64,000 nt of DNA from Thermoanaerobacter sp049701115 (GTDB lineage: Bacteria; Bacillota; Thermoanaerobacteria; Thermoanaerobacterales; Thermoanaerobacteraceae). The notes under the pieces were generated by a model. That model saw nothing but the letters and a program-made list of their open reading frames with translations. It was not told the DNA's origin and did no database searches. Each line of letters starts with the position of its first letter. The stretch's first letter is position 1. The position numbers and the translations under genes were made by a program. Location of the stretch: the NCBI RefSeq assembly GCF_049701115.1, contig NZ_JBNATX010000003.1:28619-92618 (forward strand). The letters run 5' to 3'. Positions 52,910-60,727 of the stretch are shown here, in pieces.

Positions 52910-54487
52910 TTACCTTATTTTTACATTTGTCCACACGCTCACACTGTCCTTCGGTAATGTCATACTCTCGATTATATTCTCCCCATCATTTCCTTTTAAA
53001 ACCTTTACTTCAATTCCCTCTAAAAGACTTCCAAGATAGTCTTTATAATTTCCTCTACTTAACAGGGTCTTTATCCCTCTGACAGTAGTTTTTTCGCCTT
53101 TGTTTATAGCCACCAAAACAATGTCCTTTTCATACTGCCTCTCATAAATGTACACTTCATCAGATACGTATCTTGCTGCAGTAGATCCATACTGCAAAGC
53201 CGGAGTGTTCTCTCTCAATTTTGCCAGTTGCTTTATGAGTTTATACGCTTTTGTATTCTCATCAAAACTTTCCATCATCGGTCTGTTATAGGGGTCATTT
53301 CCACCATTAGTGTCATTATGAAGATACTGTTCAGTCCCATAGTATATAACTGGTATTCCTCGAGTAGTCATTATAAAAGCAATAGCCTCATGCAATTTGT
53401 TCTTATCATTATTCAGAGATAAAAACCTGGGCATATCATGGTTATCTATAAATGTAACCAGAGCATAAGGTTTTTCATAATCCTTGTTGGTCTCCTCCAA
53501 TGTGTCGTTTAACCTCTCAAAGCCATAGCCTTTACCAAAAACATCTCTTATAGCACCATTTAACATAAAGTCCAAAACAGAAAACCCTGTAGTATTGGCA
53601 AACTGTATGTTATAACCGTAAAGAGGGTCAGTAGGACCGCTTAGCATCCATTCAGCAAATAGCAAAGCGTCTTTTTTAACACCATAAATGGCATCAGCAA
53701 AACTTTTTACCCACTCCATGGGCATATGTTTTGCCGCATCTAATCTTACCCCATCGATTCCATGGCTAAACCATAATTTAATAGAGTCTTTCAAATACTT
53801 GTCAACAATAGGATTATCCTGATTTAAATCTGCAAGGTCAAACAAATTCTTGTCCTGCAAGTCTTTCAAATTGTTCCAGTTGGTAATTCCACCATTGTGG
53901 TGAAAAAGTCCCAATTTGTCGTCACTATAAGTGCCTATCAGTTTGCCATCATCATACAATGCACCATTTTCTGCAAAGAAAGGGTCATCTTCTCTTGCTG
54001 GACTCGTATGGTTTGGGGCAAAGTCTAAAATCACCTTTAATCCATTGTTGTGTGCAACCTTTACAAAATTGTCAAAGTCCTCCCATGTACCGAAATGTTC
54101 TTCTACTCTTTTAAAATCCCTAGCCCAATATCCATGATAAGGTGCATTTACTTCTCCATTATACATTGCCGGTTTGTTGATGTTGTCTACAACAGGAGAA
54201 ATCCATACGGCTGTAGCTCCCATACCCTTTATATAAGGGATTTTCTCTATCAGACCTTTCAAATCCCCTCCCCAGTACATTCTCCAGTTGGTATGGGTTG
54301 GGTCAAACATTCCTTTGCTTACTTCCGGGTCATCATTTGAAGAATCTCCGTTGTAAAACCTGTCTATCATCACCTGGTATATGACTTCTGATTTTGGAAC
54401 TTTTGCCTCTTGCTTATTACTACATCCGCTCAAAACCAGCAGCAATGCTAGTAAAAGTAGCACTATTAATTTTAGCTTTTTATTCAT
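52910..54487 (-). CDS. Lipoprotein alpha-amylase (GH13, CGTase-like A/B/C domains)
   Basis: Surface endo-amylase, 525 aa. Signal peptide with lipobox VLSGC (about Cys22). The catalytic barrel opens with VIYQVMIDRFYNGD and has DFAPNHTSP, the nucleophile Asp in GVRLDAAKH, the Glu in LFAEWML and FIDNHDMPRF. Sequence is closest in feel to the cyclodextrin-glucanotransferase subfamily, but domains D and E are missing, so hydrolysis is more likely. GGGGGAAGG precedes the ATG. First gene of the mal operon, with a strong promoter and two operators upstream. Confidence 0.92.
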   Translation of the reverse strand: MNKKLKLIVLLLLALLLVLSGCSNKQEAKVPKSEVIYQVMIDRFYNGDSSNDDPEVSKGMFDPTHTNWRMYWGGDLKGLIEKIPYIKGMGATAVWISPVVDNINKPAMYNGEVNAPYHGYWARDFKRVEEHFGTWEDFDNFVKVAHNNGLKVILDFAPNHTSPAREDDPFFAENGALYDDGKLIGTYSDDKLGLFHHNGGITNWNNLKDLQDKNLFDLADLNQDNPIVDKYLKDSIKLWFSHGIDGVRLDAAKHMPMEWVKSFADAIYGVKKDALLFAEWMLSGPTDPLYGYNIQFANTTGFSVLDFMLNGAIRDVFGKGYGFERLNDTLEETNKDYEKPYALVTFIDNHDMPRFLSLNNDKNKLHEAIAFIMTTRGIPVIYYGTEQYLHNDTNGGNDPYNRPMMESFDENTKAYKLIKQLAKLRENTPALQYGSTAARYVSDEVYIYERQYEKDIVLVAINKGEKTTVRGIKTLLSRGNYKDYLGSLLEGIEVKVLKGNDGENIIESMTLPKDSVSVWTNVKIR

Positions 54488-54524
54488 TTCCTTCCCCCTT
54501 GCAGGTTAATCCCATAATATTACA

Positions 54525-54536
54525 GCAATCGCTTTC
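54525..54536 (-). promoter_or_regulatory. LacI-type operator O2 in amylase leader
   Basis: GAAAGCGATTGC on the minus strand; shares AAGCGATTGC with the second site exactly 51 bp upstream. It also fits the CcpA cre pattern with one mismatch. Confidence 0.55.
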
Positions 54537-54575
54537 CTGAAACGCAATTAAAAAAGAGGCAATGAAAAAAACATT

Positions 54576-54587
54576 GCAATCGCTTGC
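54576..54587 (-). promoter_or_regulatory. LacI-type operator O1 near the amylase transcription start
   Basis: GCAAGCGATTGC on the minus strand, an imperfect palindrome with central CG, starting about 11 bp downstream of the expected transcription start. Confidence 0.6.
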
Positions 54588-54604
54588 GCGATGATTTCAA
54601 TAAT

Positions 54605-54633
54605 ATTGTATATCTTATTTAAACGAATGTCAA
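54605..54633 (-). promoter_or_regulatory. Strong SigA-type promoter of the amylase-malEFG operon
   Basis: TTGACA (54633-54628), a 17-bp spacer, then TACAAT (54610-54605) on the minus strand. The -35 is a perfect match. The leader to the amylase ATG is about 110 nt and contains both operators. Confidence 0.8.
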
Positions 54634-54669
54634 TAGATTTTTTTGTACAAGAACGCTAAAAATTAAGGC

Positions 54670-55626
54670 TTAATTGATCAAGTCGATTATTACTTCTGCA
54701 AGCTTTTGCTCATCGTGCCTTATATACTCTTTTCTTACGGCTACCAAATCCTCTTCTACCACTTTTATACCCATCTTTTCAATTTCTTCTTTATCGTATC
54801 TGACAGGTTCAGACATGTCTTTTATGTATCGCTTTTTATACTCCTCCGGTATTTCGCCTTTGTTTACGATCACATAATCTAAAGATTTAAGCCCATGATC
54901 AAAAAGAGCCTTTATATGGTCAGTAGCAGTATACCCCAAAGTCTCACCCGGTTGTGTCATTATATTACATACATATATTTTTATGGCTTTAGATGTTTCA
55001 ATAGCATCACAAATTCCATCTACCAATAGGTTTGGAATAACACTCGTGTACAAACTTCCCGGTCCTAATACTATCGCCTCCGCATTTAATATATCCACTA
55101 AGACCTCTTCAAAAGGAGCAGCAGGCGAAGGTTCTAAATATATCCTCTTTATCCTGCTGTTTTCTTTTTGCTGTATCTCAGGTATTTTGGACTCTCCTTT
55201 TATGATAGTACCATTTTCCAGTTCTGCTATAAGCCTTACATCTTCTACTGTAACAGGAAGGACTTTTCCTGACACAGCTAATACTTCACTCATCCTCTTG
55301 ACAGCCTCTTCAAAACTGTTAGAAATTCCTATCATTGCAGCCAAAAACAAATTTCCAAAACTCTGCCCCTTTAACATACCCTCTGTAAATCTGTACTGAA
55401 GAAGCTGTTCCATTGTGGGCTCTGTATTCGCCAAAGCTAGTATGCAGTTTCGTATATCTCCAGGTGGAAGTATACCTAAATCTTCTCTTAATATCCCAGA
55501 ACCTCCTCCGTCATCTGTTACTGTCACTACAGCAGTTATATTCGTTGTAAAGAGCTTGAGCCCTCTTAGCATTGTAGAAAGTCCCGTACCTCCTCCAATC
55601 GCCACAATGCGAGGCTGCTTACTCAT
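54670..55626 (-). CDS. yvcK: YvcK/CofD-like gluconeogenesis factor
   Basis: 318 aa UDP-sugar-binding protein needed for growth and shape on gluconeogenic carbon in Bacillus. It has an N-terminal Rossmann-like loop IVAIGGGTGLSTMLRGLK, VTDDGGGSGILREDLGILPPGDIRNC, and ILGPGSLYTSVIPNLLV-like VLGPGSLYTS. ATG at 55626 has AGGAG upstream; an earlier start at 55650 would overlap rapZ. It lies 7 bp after rapZ. Confidence 0.94.
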   Translation of the reverse strand: MSKQPRIVAIGGGTGLSTMLRGLKLFTTNITAVVTVTDDGGGSGILREDLGILPPGDIRNCILALANTEPTMEQLLQYRFTEGMLKGQSFGNLFLAAMIGISNSFEEAVKRMSEVLAVSGKVLPVTVEDVRLIAELENGTIIKGESKIPEIQQKENSRIKRIYLEPSPAAPFEEVLVDILNAEAIVLGPGSLYTSVIPNLLVDGICDAIETSKAIKIYVCNIMTQPGETLGYTATDHIKALFDHGLKSLDYVIVNKGEIPEEYKKRYIKDMSEPVRYDKEEIEKMGIKVVEEDLVAVRKEYIRHDEQKLAEVIIDLIN

Positions 55627-55633
55627 ATTACAT

Positions 55634-56488
55634 CTACTCCTCTCCAACATCTCTGTGATTTATAACAACAGAATAGTCCTCTTTTTTCAAAAGGTCATAA
55701 AGAGCATTAGCAATTACAACGGATCTATGTTTTCCTCCTGTACAACCAATGCCTATAACAAGTTGCGATTTTCCTTCTCTAATATAATATGGAATTAAAA
55801 ACTTAATCATGTCCCCTAATCTTTTCAAAAATTCCTTCGCTTCTCCCCATTTCATCACATATTCTTTTACTTTTTCATCATTTCCGGTCAGAGGTCTTAA
55901 TTCGTCGATATAGAAAGGATTAGGCAAAAACCTGACATCAAATACGAGATCGGCATCAAGAGGTATCCCATATTTATAACCAAAAGACATAATGTCAATT
56001 ATTATTCCTTTAAACTTTTTACCTTTCAAGAAAATATTCGATAATTCCTCTTTTAGCTGAGAAACGGTCAAATTAGAAGTATCTATTATATAATTGGCAA
56101 TCTTCCTTATCTCTAAAAGTCTTTTTCTTTCCTCATTTATGCCATCTACTATCCTTCCCTCTTCCGACAGAGGATGCCTCCTTCTAGTCTCTTTAAACCT
56201 TTTTATCAAGACTTCATCAGAAGCCTCTAAAAACACTATTTCATAGTCGTAATTATTTTTTTTCAAAAAGTCCAAGCTAGAGTAAATATCTTCAAAAAAC
56301 TGTCCTCCTCTCAAGTCCATCCCTAAAGCTACTTTGTCAATATTCTTTGATTGATAAAATAAATCAGCAAGCTTTGGAAGAAGAGCGGGAGGAAAATTGT
56401 CTATACAGAAAAAACCCATATCCTCCATCGCCTTTAAAGCCTGCGTCTTTCCTGCACCAGAAAGCCCTGTTATTATCACAAACCTCAT
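55634..56488 (-). CDS. rapZ: RNase adapter/nucleotide-binding protein RapZ
   Basis: 284 aa. N-terminal P-loop TGLSGAGKTQAL and a Walker-B-like region; C-terminal domain with FGYKYGIPLDADLVFDVRFLPNPFY and IGCTGGKHRSV, the metabolite-binding site that senses GlcN6P in E. coli. Its role in Firmicutes is less clear, but it sits with yvcK as usual. The start is 6 bp after the PHP gene. Confidence 0.95.
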   Translation of the reverse strand: MRFVIITGLSGAGKTQALKAMEDMGFFCIDNFPPALLPKLADLFYQSKNIDKVALGMDLRGGQFFEDIYSSLDFLKKNNYDYEIVFLEASDEVLIKRFKETRRRHPLSEEGRIVDGINEERKRLLEIRKIANYIIDTSNLTVSQLKEELSNIFLKGKKFKGIIIDIMSFGYKYGIPLDADLVFDVRFLPNPFYIDELRPLTGNDEKVKEYVMKWGEAKEFLKRLGDMIKFLIPYYIREGKSQLVIGIGCTGGKHRSVVIANALYDLLKKEDYSVVINHRDVGEE

Positions 56489-56494
56489 ATTTTA

Positions 56495-57226
56495 TCACCT
56501 CTCGGCGTTTATTACATCCTCTTCAGTTAACCCAGCTTTTTTAGCAATTTCAATACCCTTTTTAAAATCGCCCACTCTCGAAGGGGTGTGGGCATCACTG
56601 TTTATTACAAATTTGCACCCCTCTTCTTTTGCTATTTTTACATACTCCACTGTCAAGTATCCATGACTCGAGTTAATCTCTAATGCTGTTCCCCTTTCTT
56701 TTGCTGCTCTAGCTAATTTTTGTGTATCAATATCCACTTTTGCTCCGGGATGAGTTATTATATCGATTTTATATTTTTTTATCGCTTTTACCATTGCTTC
56801 TGTATTTTTTCCTCTCATCTCTTCTCTAAGATAACCTGTATACTTTGATACCATATTTTTACCAAAAAGGTCAAGGGCGTCTTTAAAACTTTTCGGCACT
56901 ATTCCAGTGTGGTACCCAACAAGCAAAATATCTAGATACTTCAAAAGCTCATCGGGAACATCAATATCCCCTTCTATACTTATCAAATTCGCTTCCACTC
57001 CCATGAGTATCTCTATCTGAGGGTATTTCTCCTTAAGCTTATCTATTTCATCCCTCATCCTTTGAAAATCTTTCTTCCTCATGCCGTAAAAAATGTGAGC
57101 AGGGCCATGGTCAGTAATAGCAATAACTTTAAGTCCTATCTCTATAGCCCTTTTTACATTTTCTTCTATTGTCCCCTTGCCGTGGCTGTATATCGTATGG
57201 GTGTGATAATCTGCAAAAATTTTCAT
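56495..57226 (-). CDS. PHP-domain phosphatase-like hydrolase
   Basis: 243 aa. PHP motifs with metal-binding His/Asp: ADYHTHTIYSHGKGT, AITDHGPAH, GVEANLIS, HPGAKVD and NSDAHTPSRVGDF. Resembles the YcdX/histidinol-phosphatase-related group; the substrate is unknown. It is the standard member of the murB-PHP-rapZ-yvcK-whiA neighbourhood. 13 bp from murB. Confidence 0.9.
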   Translation of the reverse strand: MKIFADYHTHTIYSHGKGTIEENVKRAIEIGLKVIAITDHGPAHIFYGMRKKDFQRMRDEIDKLKEKYPQIEILMGVEANLISIEGDIDVPDELLKYLDILLVGYHTGIVPKSFKDALDLFGKNMVSKYTGYLREEMRGKNTEAMVKAIKKYKIDIITHPGAKVDIDTQKLARAAKERGTALEINSSHGYLTVEYVKIAKEEGCKFVINSDAHTPSRVGDFKKGIEIAKKAGLTEEDVINAER

Positions 57227-57239
57227 TTGTTCTTCTCTC

Positions 57240-58148
57240 CTATTTTTCTCCTACAATTTTTATCTCAGGCACAAGGTCAACTCCGAACTTCTCTTTTACT
57301 ACTTTCTTAATATACTCAATCAAGTTGAGTACATCGTAAAAAGTCGCATTCCCAGTGTTTATAATAAATCCCGAATGCTTCTCTGAGACTTTAGCGCCCC
57401 CGATCGAGTACCCTTTAAGACCCGCATCTTCAATAAGCTTTCCTGCATAGTACCCTGGAGGCCTTTTAAAAGTGCTCCCCGCACTGGGATAATCCAGAGG
57501 TTGTTTTTCTTTTCTCCTCTGATTTAGTTCCTCCATCTTCTTTTTTATCTCTTCATAATTCCCTCTTTCAAGAGAAATCCAGGCTCTTAGCACTATCCAT
57601 TCTTTTTCTTGCAAAATGCTATATCTATAAGAGAACTTCATTTCCCGATTGGAAAGAATCAGTATATTGTTATTTTCATCTAAAACTTCCACCTTTTCTA
57701 CCACGTCCTTCATCTCAGGCCCATAGGCACCGGCATTCATCACTATGGCTCCACCCAGAGTGCCAGGTATACCACTTGCAAATTCAAAACCGGTAAGCTC
57801 ATGTACCAATGCCACATTTGCAATATAGGACAGGGATGCTCCCGCTTCTGCTATTATCTTAGTTCCTTCTACAATGACATTCCTCAAAGAACTAAGTTTT
57901 ACAACCACGCCTCTTATACCTTTTTCACTTACCAGCAAATTAGTGCCATTACCTAGAATAAAAAAAGGTATTTTTTCCTGTCTTAAATACGCGATGAGAT
58001 TAATAAGTTCGTCTCTACATCCCGGAACAGCTAGTACATCAGCTGGTCCTCCTATTTTAAAAGAGGTATGCCTTTTCATTGGCTCATTTAAGTATAATTT
58101 CCCCTCTTTTAAAATTTCTTTCAATTTATCAACAAGTATCTCAGCCAC
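57240..58148 (-). CDS. murB: UDP-N-acetylenolpyruvoylglucosamine reductase
   Basis: FAD enzyme making UDP-MurNAc for peptidoglycan. 302 aa. FAD-binding half: RHTSFKIGGPADVLAVPG, ILGNGTNLLVSEKGIRGVV. Catalytic features: GIPGTLGGAIVMNAGAYG, SYRYSIL and PSAGSTFKRP (the catalytic Ser) as in type IIa enzymes. The best start is GTG at 58148 with GAGGAG 7 nt upstream; the frame extends to 58169. First gene of the rapZ-yvcK operon. Confidence 0.95.
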   Translation of the reverse strand: MAEILVDKLKEILKEGKLYLNEPMKRHTSFKIGGPADVLAVPGCRDELINLIAYLRQEKIPFFILGNGTNLLVSEKGIRGVVVKLSSLRNVIVEGTKIIAEAGASLSYIANVALVHELTGFEFASGIPGTLGGAIVMNAGAYGPEMKDVVEKVEVLDENNNILILSNREMKFSYRYSILQEKEWIVLRAWISLERGNYEEIKKKMEELNQRRKEKQPLDYPSAGSTFKRPPGYYAGKLIEDAGLKGYSIGGAKVSEKHSGFIINTGNATFYDVLNLIEYIKKVVKEKFGVDLVPEIKIVGEK

Positions 58149-58265
58149 TGTACCACTCCTCAAAATCAAAAATCAAAAAATTATTCCATCTATAGTCTAT
58201 CAATTACATGTTAATTTCATTCCACATGCAATTTTATAATACCACTTTTTATTTACAAAATAAAT

Positions 58266-58284
58266 AGGAGGGAAAGTCCCTCCT
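58266..58284 (-). terminator. Terminator after the small zinc-ribbon gene
   Basis: AGGAGGGA paired with TCCCTCCT, 3-nt loop, followed on the minus strand by ATTTATTTTG; the stop codon overlaps the stem base. Confidence 0.75.
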
Positions 58285-58285
58285 T

Positions 58286-58456
58286 TCATGCGTTGTAACA
58301 TACTTTAAATCTTTTTGTAACACACCCTTCCGCATCGTACATACTCACTACTGCTGTACATTTTTTTATCTTTATCTCACAGTTACAATCCCTGCAAAAA
58401 TAGAGGTTATTTCCTATCTTGCCCACATTAGTGCTCTTGCAATTTGGGCATTCCAT
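58286..58456 (-). CDS. Small zinc-ribbon protein (56 aa)
   Basis: ATG at 58456 with GAGGTGA at 7-nt spacing. The product begins MECPNCKSTNVGKIGNN, then CRDCNCEIKI and later KKC, EGC and KVCY, giving two CxxC knuckles like a zinc ribbon plus extra cysteines. It is cytoplasmic. I recognise no named family; it could be a transcription or stress-related zinc protein. An extended -10 (TGGTATAAT, 58538-58546) lies upstream on the minus strand and a terminator follows. Confidence 0.68.
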   Translation of the reverse strand: MECPNCKSTNVGKIGNNLYFCRDCNCEIKIKKCTAVVSMYDAEGCVTKRFKVCYNA

Positions 58457-58659
58457 AAAGTGCTCACCTCTTCATTACCACAATCTTCTCAAAATTTTGA
58501 ACATTCTATGTACACCCTCTACTTTCATCCACTACATATTATACCACATAATGCAAATAGGAAATAGTCTAATATTTTGGATTTTTTCTTACATTTTCTT
58601 AATATTTCTTCTCTTTTTATGCTTTTTCTCCTAGAATAAATAAACACAAGTCGTTTGCC
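58457..58659. other. Intergenic spacer
   Basis: AT-rich. Holds the extended -10 element for the zinc-ribbon gene (TATAAT at 58543-58538, minus strand); otherwise I see no gene or RNA. Confidence 0.4.
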
Positions 58660-58791
58660 CTACATTTCTAATTCCCTCTTTATTTTCGCAACAATAGAAT
58701 CGGCAGCTCCAAATCCCATATTTATGCATTTTCCTGCCCGGTCAAATCTACACCAGTGTATATTATCGACATTAGGTTTTAAAAAATCACT
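58660..58791 (-). pseudogene. Gene remnant with no start codon
   Basis: An open stretch of 43 codons on the minus strand between a TAA and a TAG, with protein-like composition: NVDNIHWCRFDRAGKC, then NMGFGAADSIVAKIKREL. Codon use looks like neighbouring genes, but there is no upstream start with a ribosome-binding site, and the stop of the nicotinamidase-like gene is in another frame. It looks like the C-terminal end of a deleted gene. I do not recognise the family. Confidence 0.4.
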
Positions 58792-58802
58792 TTAGAATTT
58801 TG

Positions 58803-59549
58803 TCACTCCTCAAGAAGCTCTTTTACAACTTCTATACCGTTTAATTTCATGTGATACAAAAACATGGTATGTATCAAATTGCCATCATGAGGCATTATCT
58901 TGAGGGACTCGGCAGTTTTTACAGATGTATCATACGTTTCAACGCAATTTTCCGGTACAATTACATTTACTTTAAGATTATTGGCATTTGCAATCATTTT
59001 TATAGACATAGCCGTCTGGTAAACGCATAAGTCAGTGCAATCTCCTACAACGATAAAAGTAGATTTTCCTTCCTTTATCATTTCAACAACTTTCTTTAAA
59101 AACTCATTCCCGCCTTCTAATTCCCCACCAAAAAACACATTTAATGAATTTTTCTCTACAATCACAGGTTCTCCTTCAATTATTTCTTTTAATTCGTCAA
59201 CAATTTCACTCTCATAGGTGCCTTTTACACAGTGAGGAGGAAATTCTCCAAATTCAACTGCATCTGAAGGATGAGCGTCATTTAAAAAGAACACATTTTT
59301 TATCCCCATCCTATAGCAGGCTTTTAATAAATTTTTTATGGGTTCTATTATGCCTGCAACTCTTGGACTAGCTAATGGACCGCTTTTACAAAAACCGTTT
59401 AGCATATCCACAACCAAAACTGAAACCTTATCCTCTCCACCAGCATTGTATATTACACTGCTCAAGCTTTTTTCTTCAAGGTTGCTATAAAAGTCAAAAA
59501 GGTAATTTAAAAAGGGCCTGGTGTTATACAAAAAGCTATCAAAATTCAT
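58803..59549 (-). CDS. Isochorismatase-family cysteine hydrolase (nicotinamidase-like)
   Basis: 248 aa. Catalytic triad: Asp in VSVLVVDMLNGFCK, Lys in VEKNSLNVF, and nucleophile Cys in VVGDCTDLCVYQTA. The metal-site pattern NDAHPSDAVEFGEFPPHCVKGT is nicotinamidase-like, so nicotinamide to nicotinate is the best guess. A 45-residue N-terminal extension precedes the core. GGGGGT precedes the ATG, with an extended -10 at 59586-59594 upstream. Confidence 0.87.
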   Translation of the reverse strand: MNFDSFLYNTRPFLNYLFDFYSNLEEKSLSSVIYNAGGEDKVSVLVVDMLNGFCKSGPLASPRVAGIIEPIKNLLKACYRMGIKNVFFLNDAHPSDAVEFGEFPPHCVKGTYESEIVDELKEIIEGEPVIVEKNSLNVFFGGELEGGNEFLKKVVEMIKEGKSTFIVVGDCTDLCVYQTAMSIKMIANANNLKVNVIVPENCVETYDTSVKTAESLKIMPHDGNLIHTMFLYHMKLNGIEVVKELLEE

Positions 59550-59603
59550 AAAAAATTACCCCCTCTAATCAACTCTTTTGCCAAAATTATACCACAAAAA
59601 TAC

Positions 59604-60029
59604 TTAATCCAGTACATTGAAAAAAGTTTCTCTTGCCACAGCTAAAAGCCTCCCATCTTCTTTGTAGGCTTCACAAACTGCCACAGTAGTTTTACTCCCC
59701 GCATGAACTATTTTACCTGTCGCTTTCACTTTTTCTCCCACTTTCACTGGCGAAAGGTAATTTATATTCATCTCAATAGTTATCACCTGTTTACCTACTG
59801 TCCTTGCCGCCATACCCATAGTGATATCCATCACTGAAAAAAGCACGCCTCCATGAGCAATATTAAGAGGATTAAGGTGCTTTTCTTCAATTTCTATTTC
59901 TGTCACAGCATAGCCTTGTCCCAGTTCTACCACATGAACTCCTATTAACTGATGAAAATTTGTATCCCTGTTCACTTTCAAAAGTTCTTCAAAAAGTTTC
60001 TCATCTATTCCCGCATTTTTTGCCTTCAC
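59604..60029 (-). CDS. PaaI-family hotdog thioesterase
   Basis: 141 aa. Signature LNIAHGGVLFSVMDITMGMAA (HGG-x-x-x-[ST]-x-x-D), then the MNINYLSPVKVGEKVKATG strand region. It hydrolyses aromatic or short acyl-CoA thioesters in relatives. The start is GTG at 60029 with AGAGGGG upstream; no better ATG. A TATAAT (60068-60063, minus strand) lies 34 bp upstream. Confidence 0.87.
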   Translation of the reverse strand: MKAKNAGIDEKLFEELLKVNRDTNFHQLIGVHVVELGQGYAVTEIEIEEKHLNPLNIAHGGVLFSVMDITMGMAARTVGKQVITIEMNINYLSPVKVGEKVKATGKIVHAGSKTTVAVCEAYKEDGRLLAVARETFFNVLD

Positions 60030-60073
60030 CTTTTATCCCCTCTTTCTTAAGTTGCTGTCTTTATTATAGCATA

Positions 60074-60099
60074 AAAAATAGCAGGACATTTTATCCTGC
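60074..60099 (-). terminator. Terminator after the PAP2 gene
   Basis: GCAGGA paired with TCCTGC, 7-nt loop, followed on the minus strand by TATTTTTTAT. Confidence 0.8.
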
Positions 60100-60101
60100 C
60101 T

Positions 60102-60653
60102 CTAAAACGCGAATATTTTGTGCCATATCTTTATAACATATCCTTCAATAGGGTCAAATATTCCGTCAAGTCTTTTTACGATCTCACTCCCCATAAAACC
60201 TATTGCAAAACCTCCTATTACATCAAAAGGATAATGGACTCCAACGTACACTCTCGCAAACAAAAGAAGTAAAGTTAACCCCATCATTATTCTTCCAATC
60301 AACCTATCGTACATAAGCTCGGCAAAAGAAAGTGCAGAACCTCCTGATGCATGGTCACTCGGAAAAGAAGCATCAGCTGGATGTCTCACCAAAAGATTAA
60401 CTTTGTTATGCACAAAAGGCCTTGGCTCAAAATAAATAGTTGAAACCATCAAATTTAGCCCTAACGCGATAATAGCCGCAAAAAAGGCATCCATAGAAGC
60501 CTTTTTGCCACTATCACTCCCTATAAACCACTGCAAAATTAAAAGTACTCCGTAAATTAAAGGGGAGTAGACTGCGATAAAAATCATAGTTTTATCCAAA
60601 AAAATATTATGGCCTGCAAGACCATTTATCATGTGAAAAAGTTTTAGATTCAT
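60102..60653 (-). CDS. PAP2-family membrane phosphatase (undecaprenyl-diphosphatase-like)
   Basis: 183 aa with five or six hydrophobic segments. The three acid-phosphatase motifs are present: YFEPRPFV (motif 1, R-P), SFPSDHASG (motif 2, catalytic His) and RVYVGVHYPFDVIGG (motif 3, nucleophile His and Asp). Size and motif order match BcrC-type recycling of undecaprenyl pyrophosphate, but other lipid phosphates are possible. ATG at 60653 has GAGGTGA upstream. Its promoter carries tandem repeats shared with the response regulator gene. Confidence 0.88.
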   Translation of the reverse strand: MNLKLFHMINGLAGHNIFLDKTMIFIAVYSPLIYGVLLILQWFIGSDSGKKASMDAFFAAIIALGLNLMVSTIYFEPRPFVHNKVNLLVRHPADASFPSDHASGGSALSFAELMYDRLIGRIMMGLTLLLLFARVYVGVHYPFDVIGGFAIGFMGSEIVKRLDGIFDPIEGYVIKIWHKIFAF

Positions 60654-60671
60654 TTCTCTCACCTCATATTC

Positions 60672-60677
60672 ATTATA
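60672..60677 (-). promoter_or_regulatory. -10 element for the PAP2 gene
   Basis: TATAAT on the minus strand (GGGTATAATGAA), with no -35 match; the tandem repeat lies 21 bp upstream, as expected for an activator-dependent promoter. Confidence 0.55.
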
Positions 60678-60698
60678 CCCTCTACTTTTTAGAAAAAA

Positions 60699-60720
60699 AT
60701 TAAAGATTCATTAAAAATTG
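60699..60720 (-). promoter_or_regulatory. Tandem 11-bp repeat, probable OmpR-type binding site (copy 2)
   Basis: On the minus strand CAATTTTTAAT directly followed by GAATCTTTAAT. This matches the site at 61779-61800 at 20 of 22 positions. It lies 21 bp before the PAP2 -10 box. Confidence 0.6.
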
Positions 60721-60727
60721 ATTAAAA

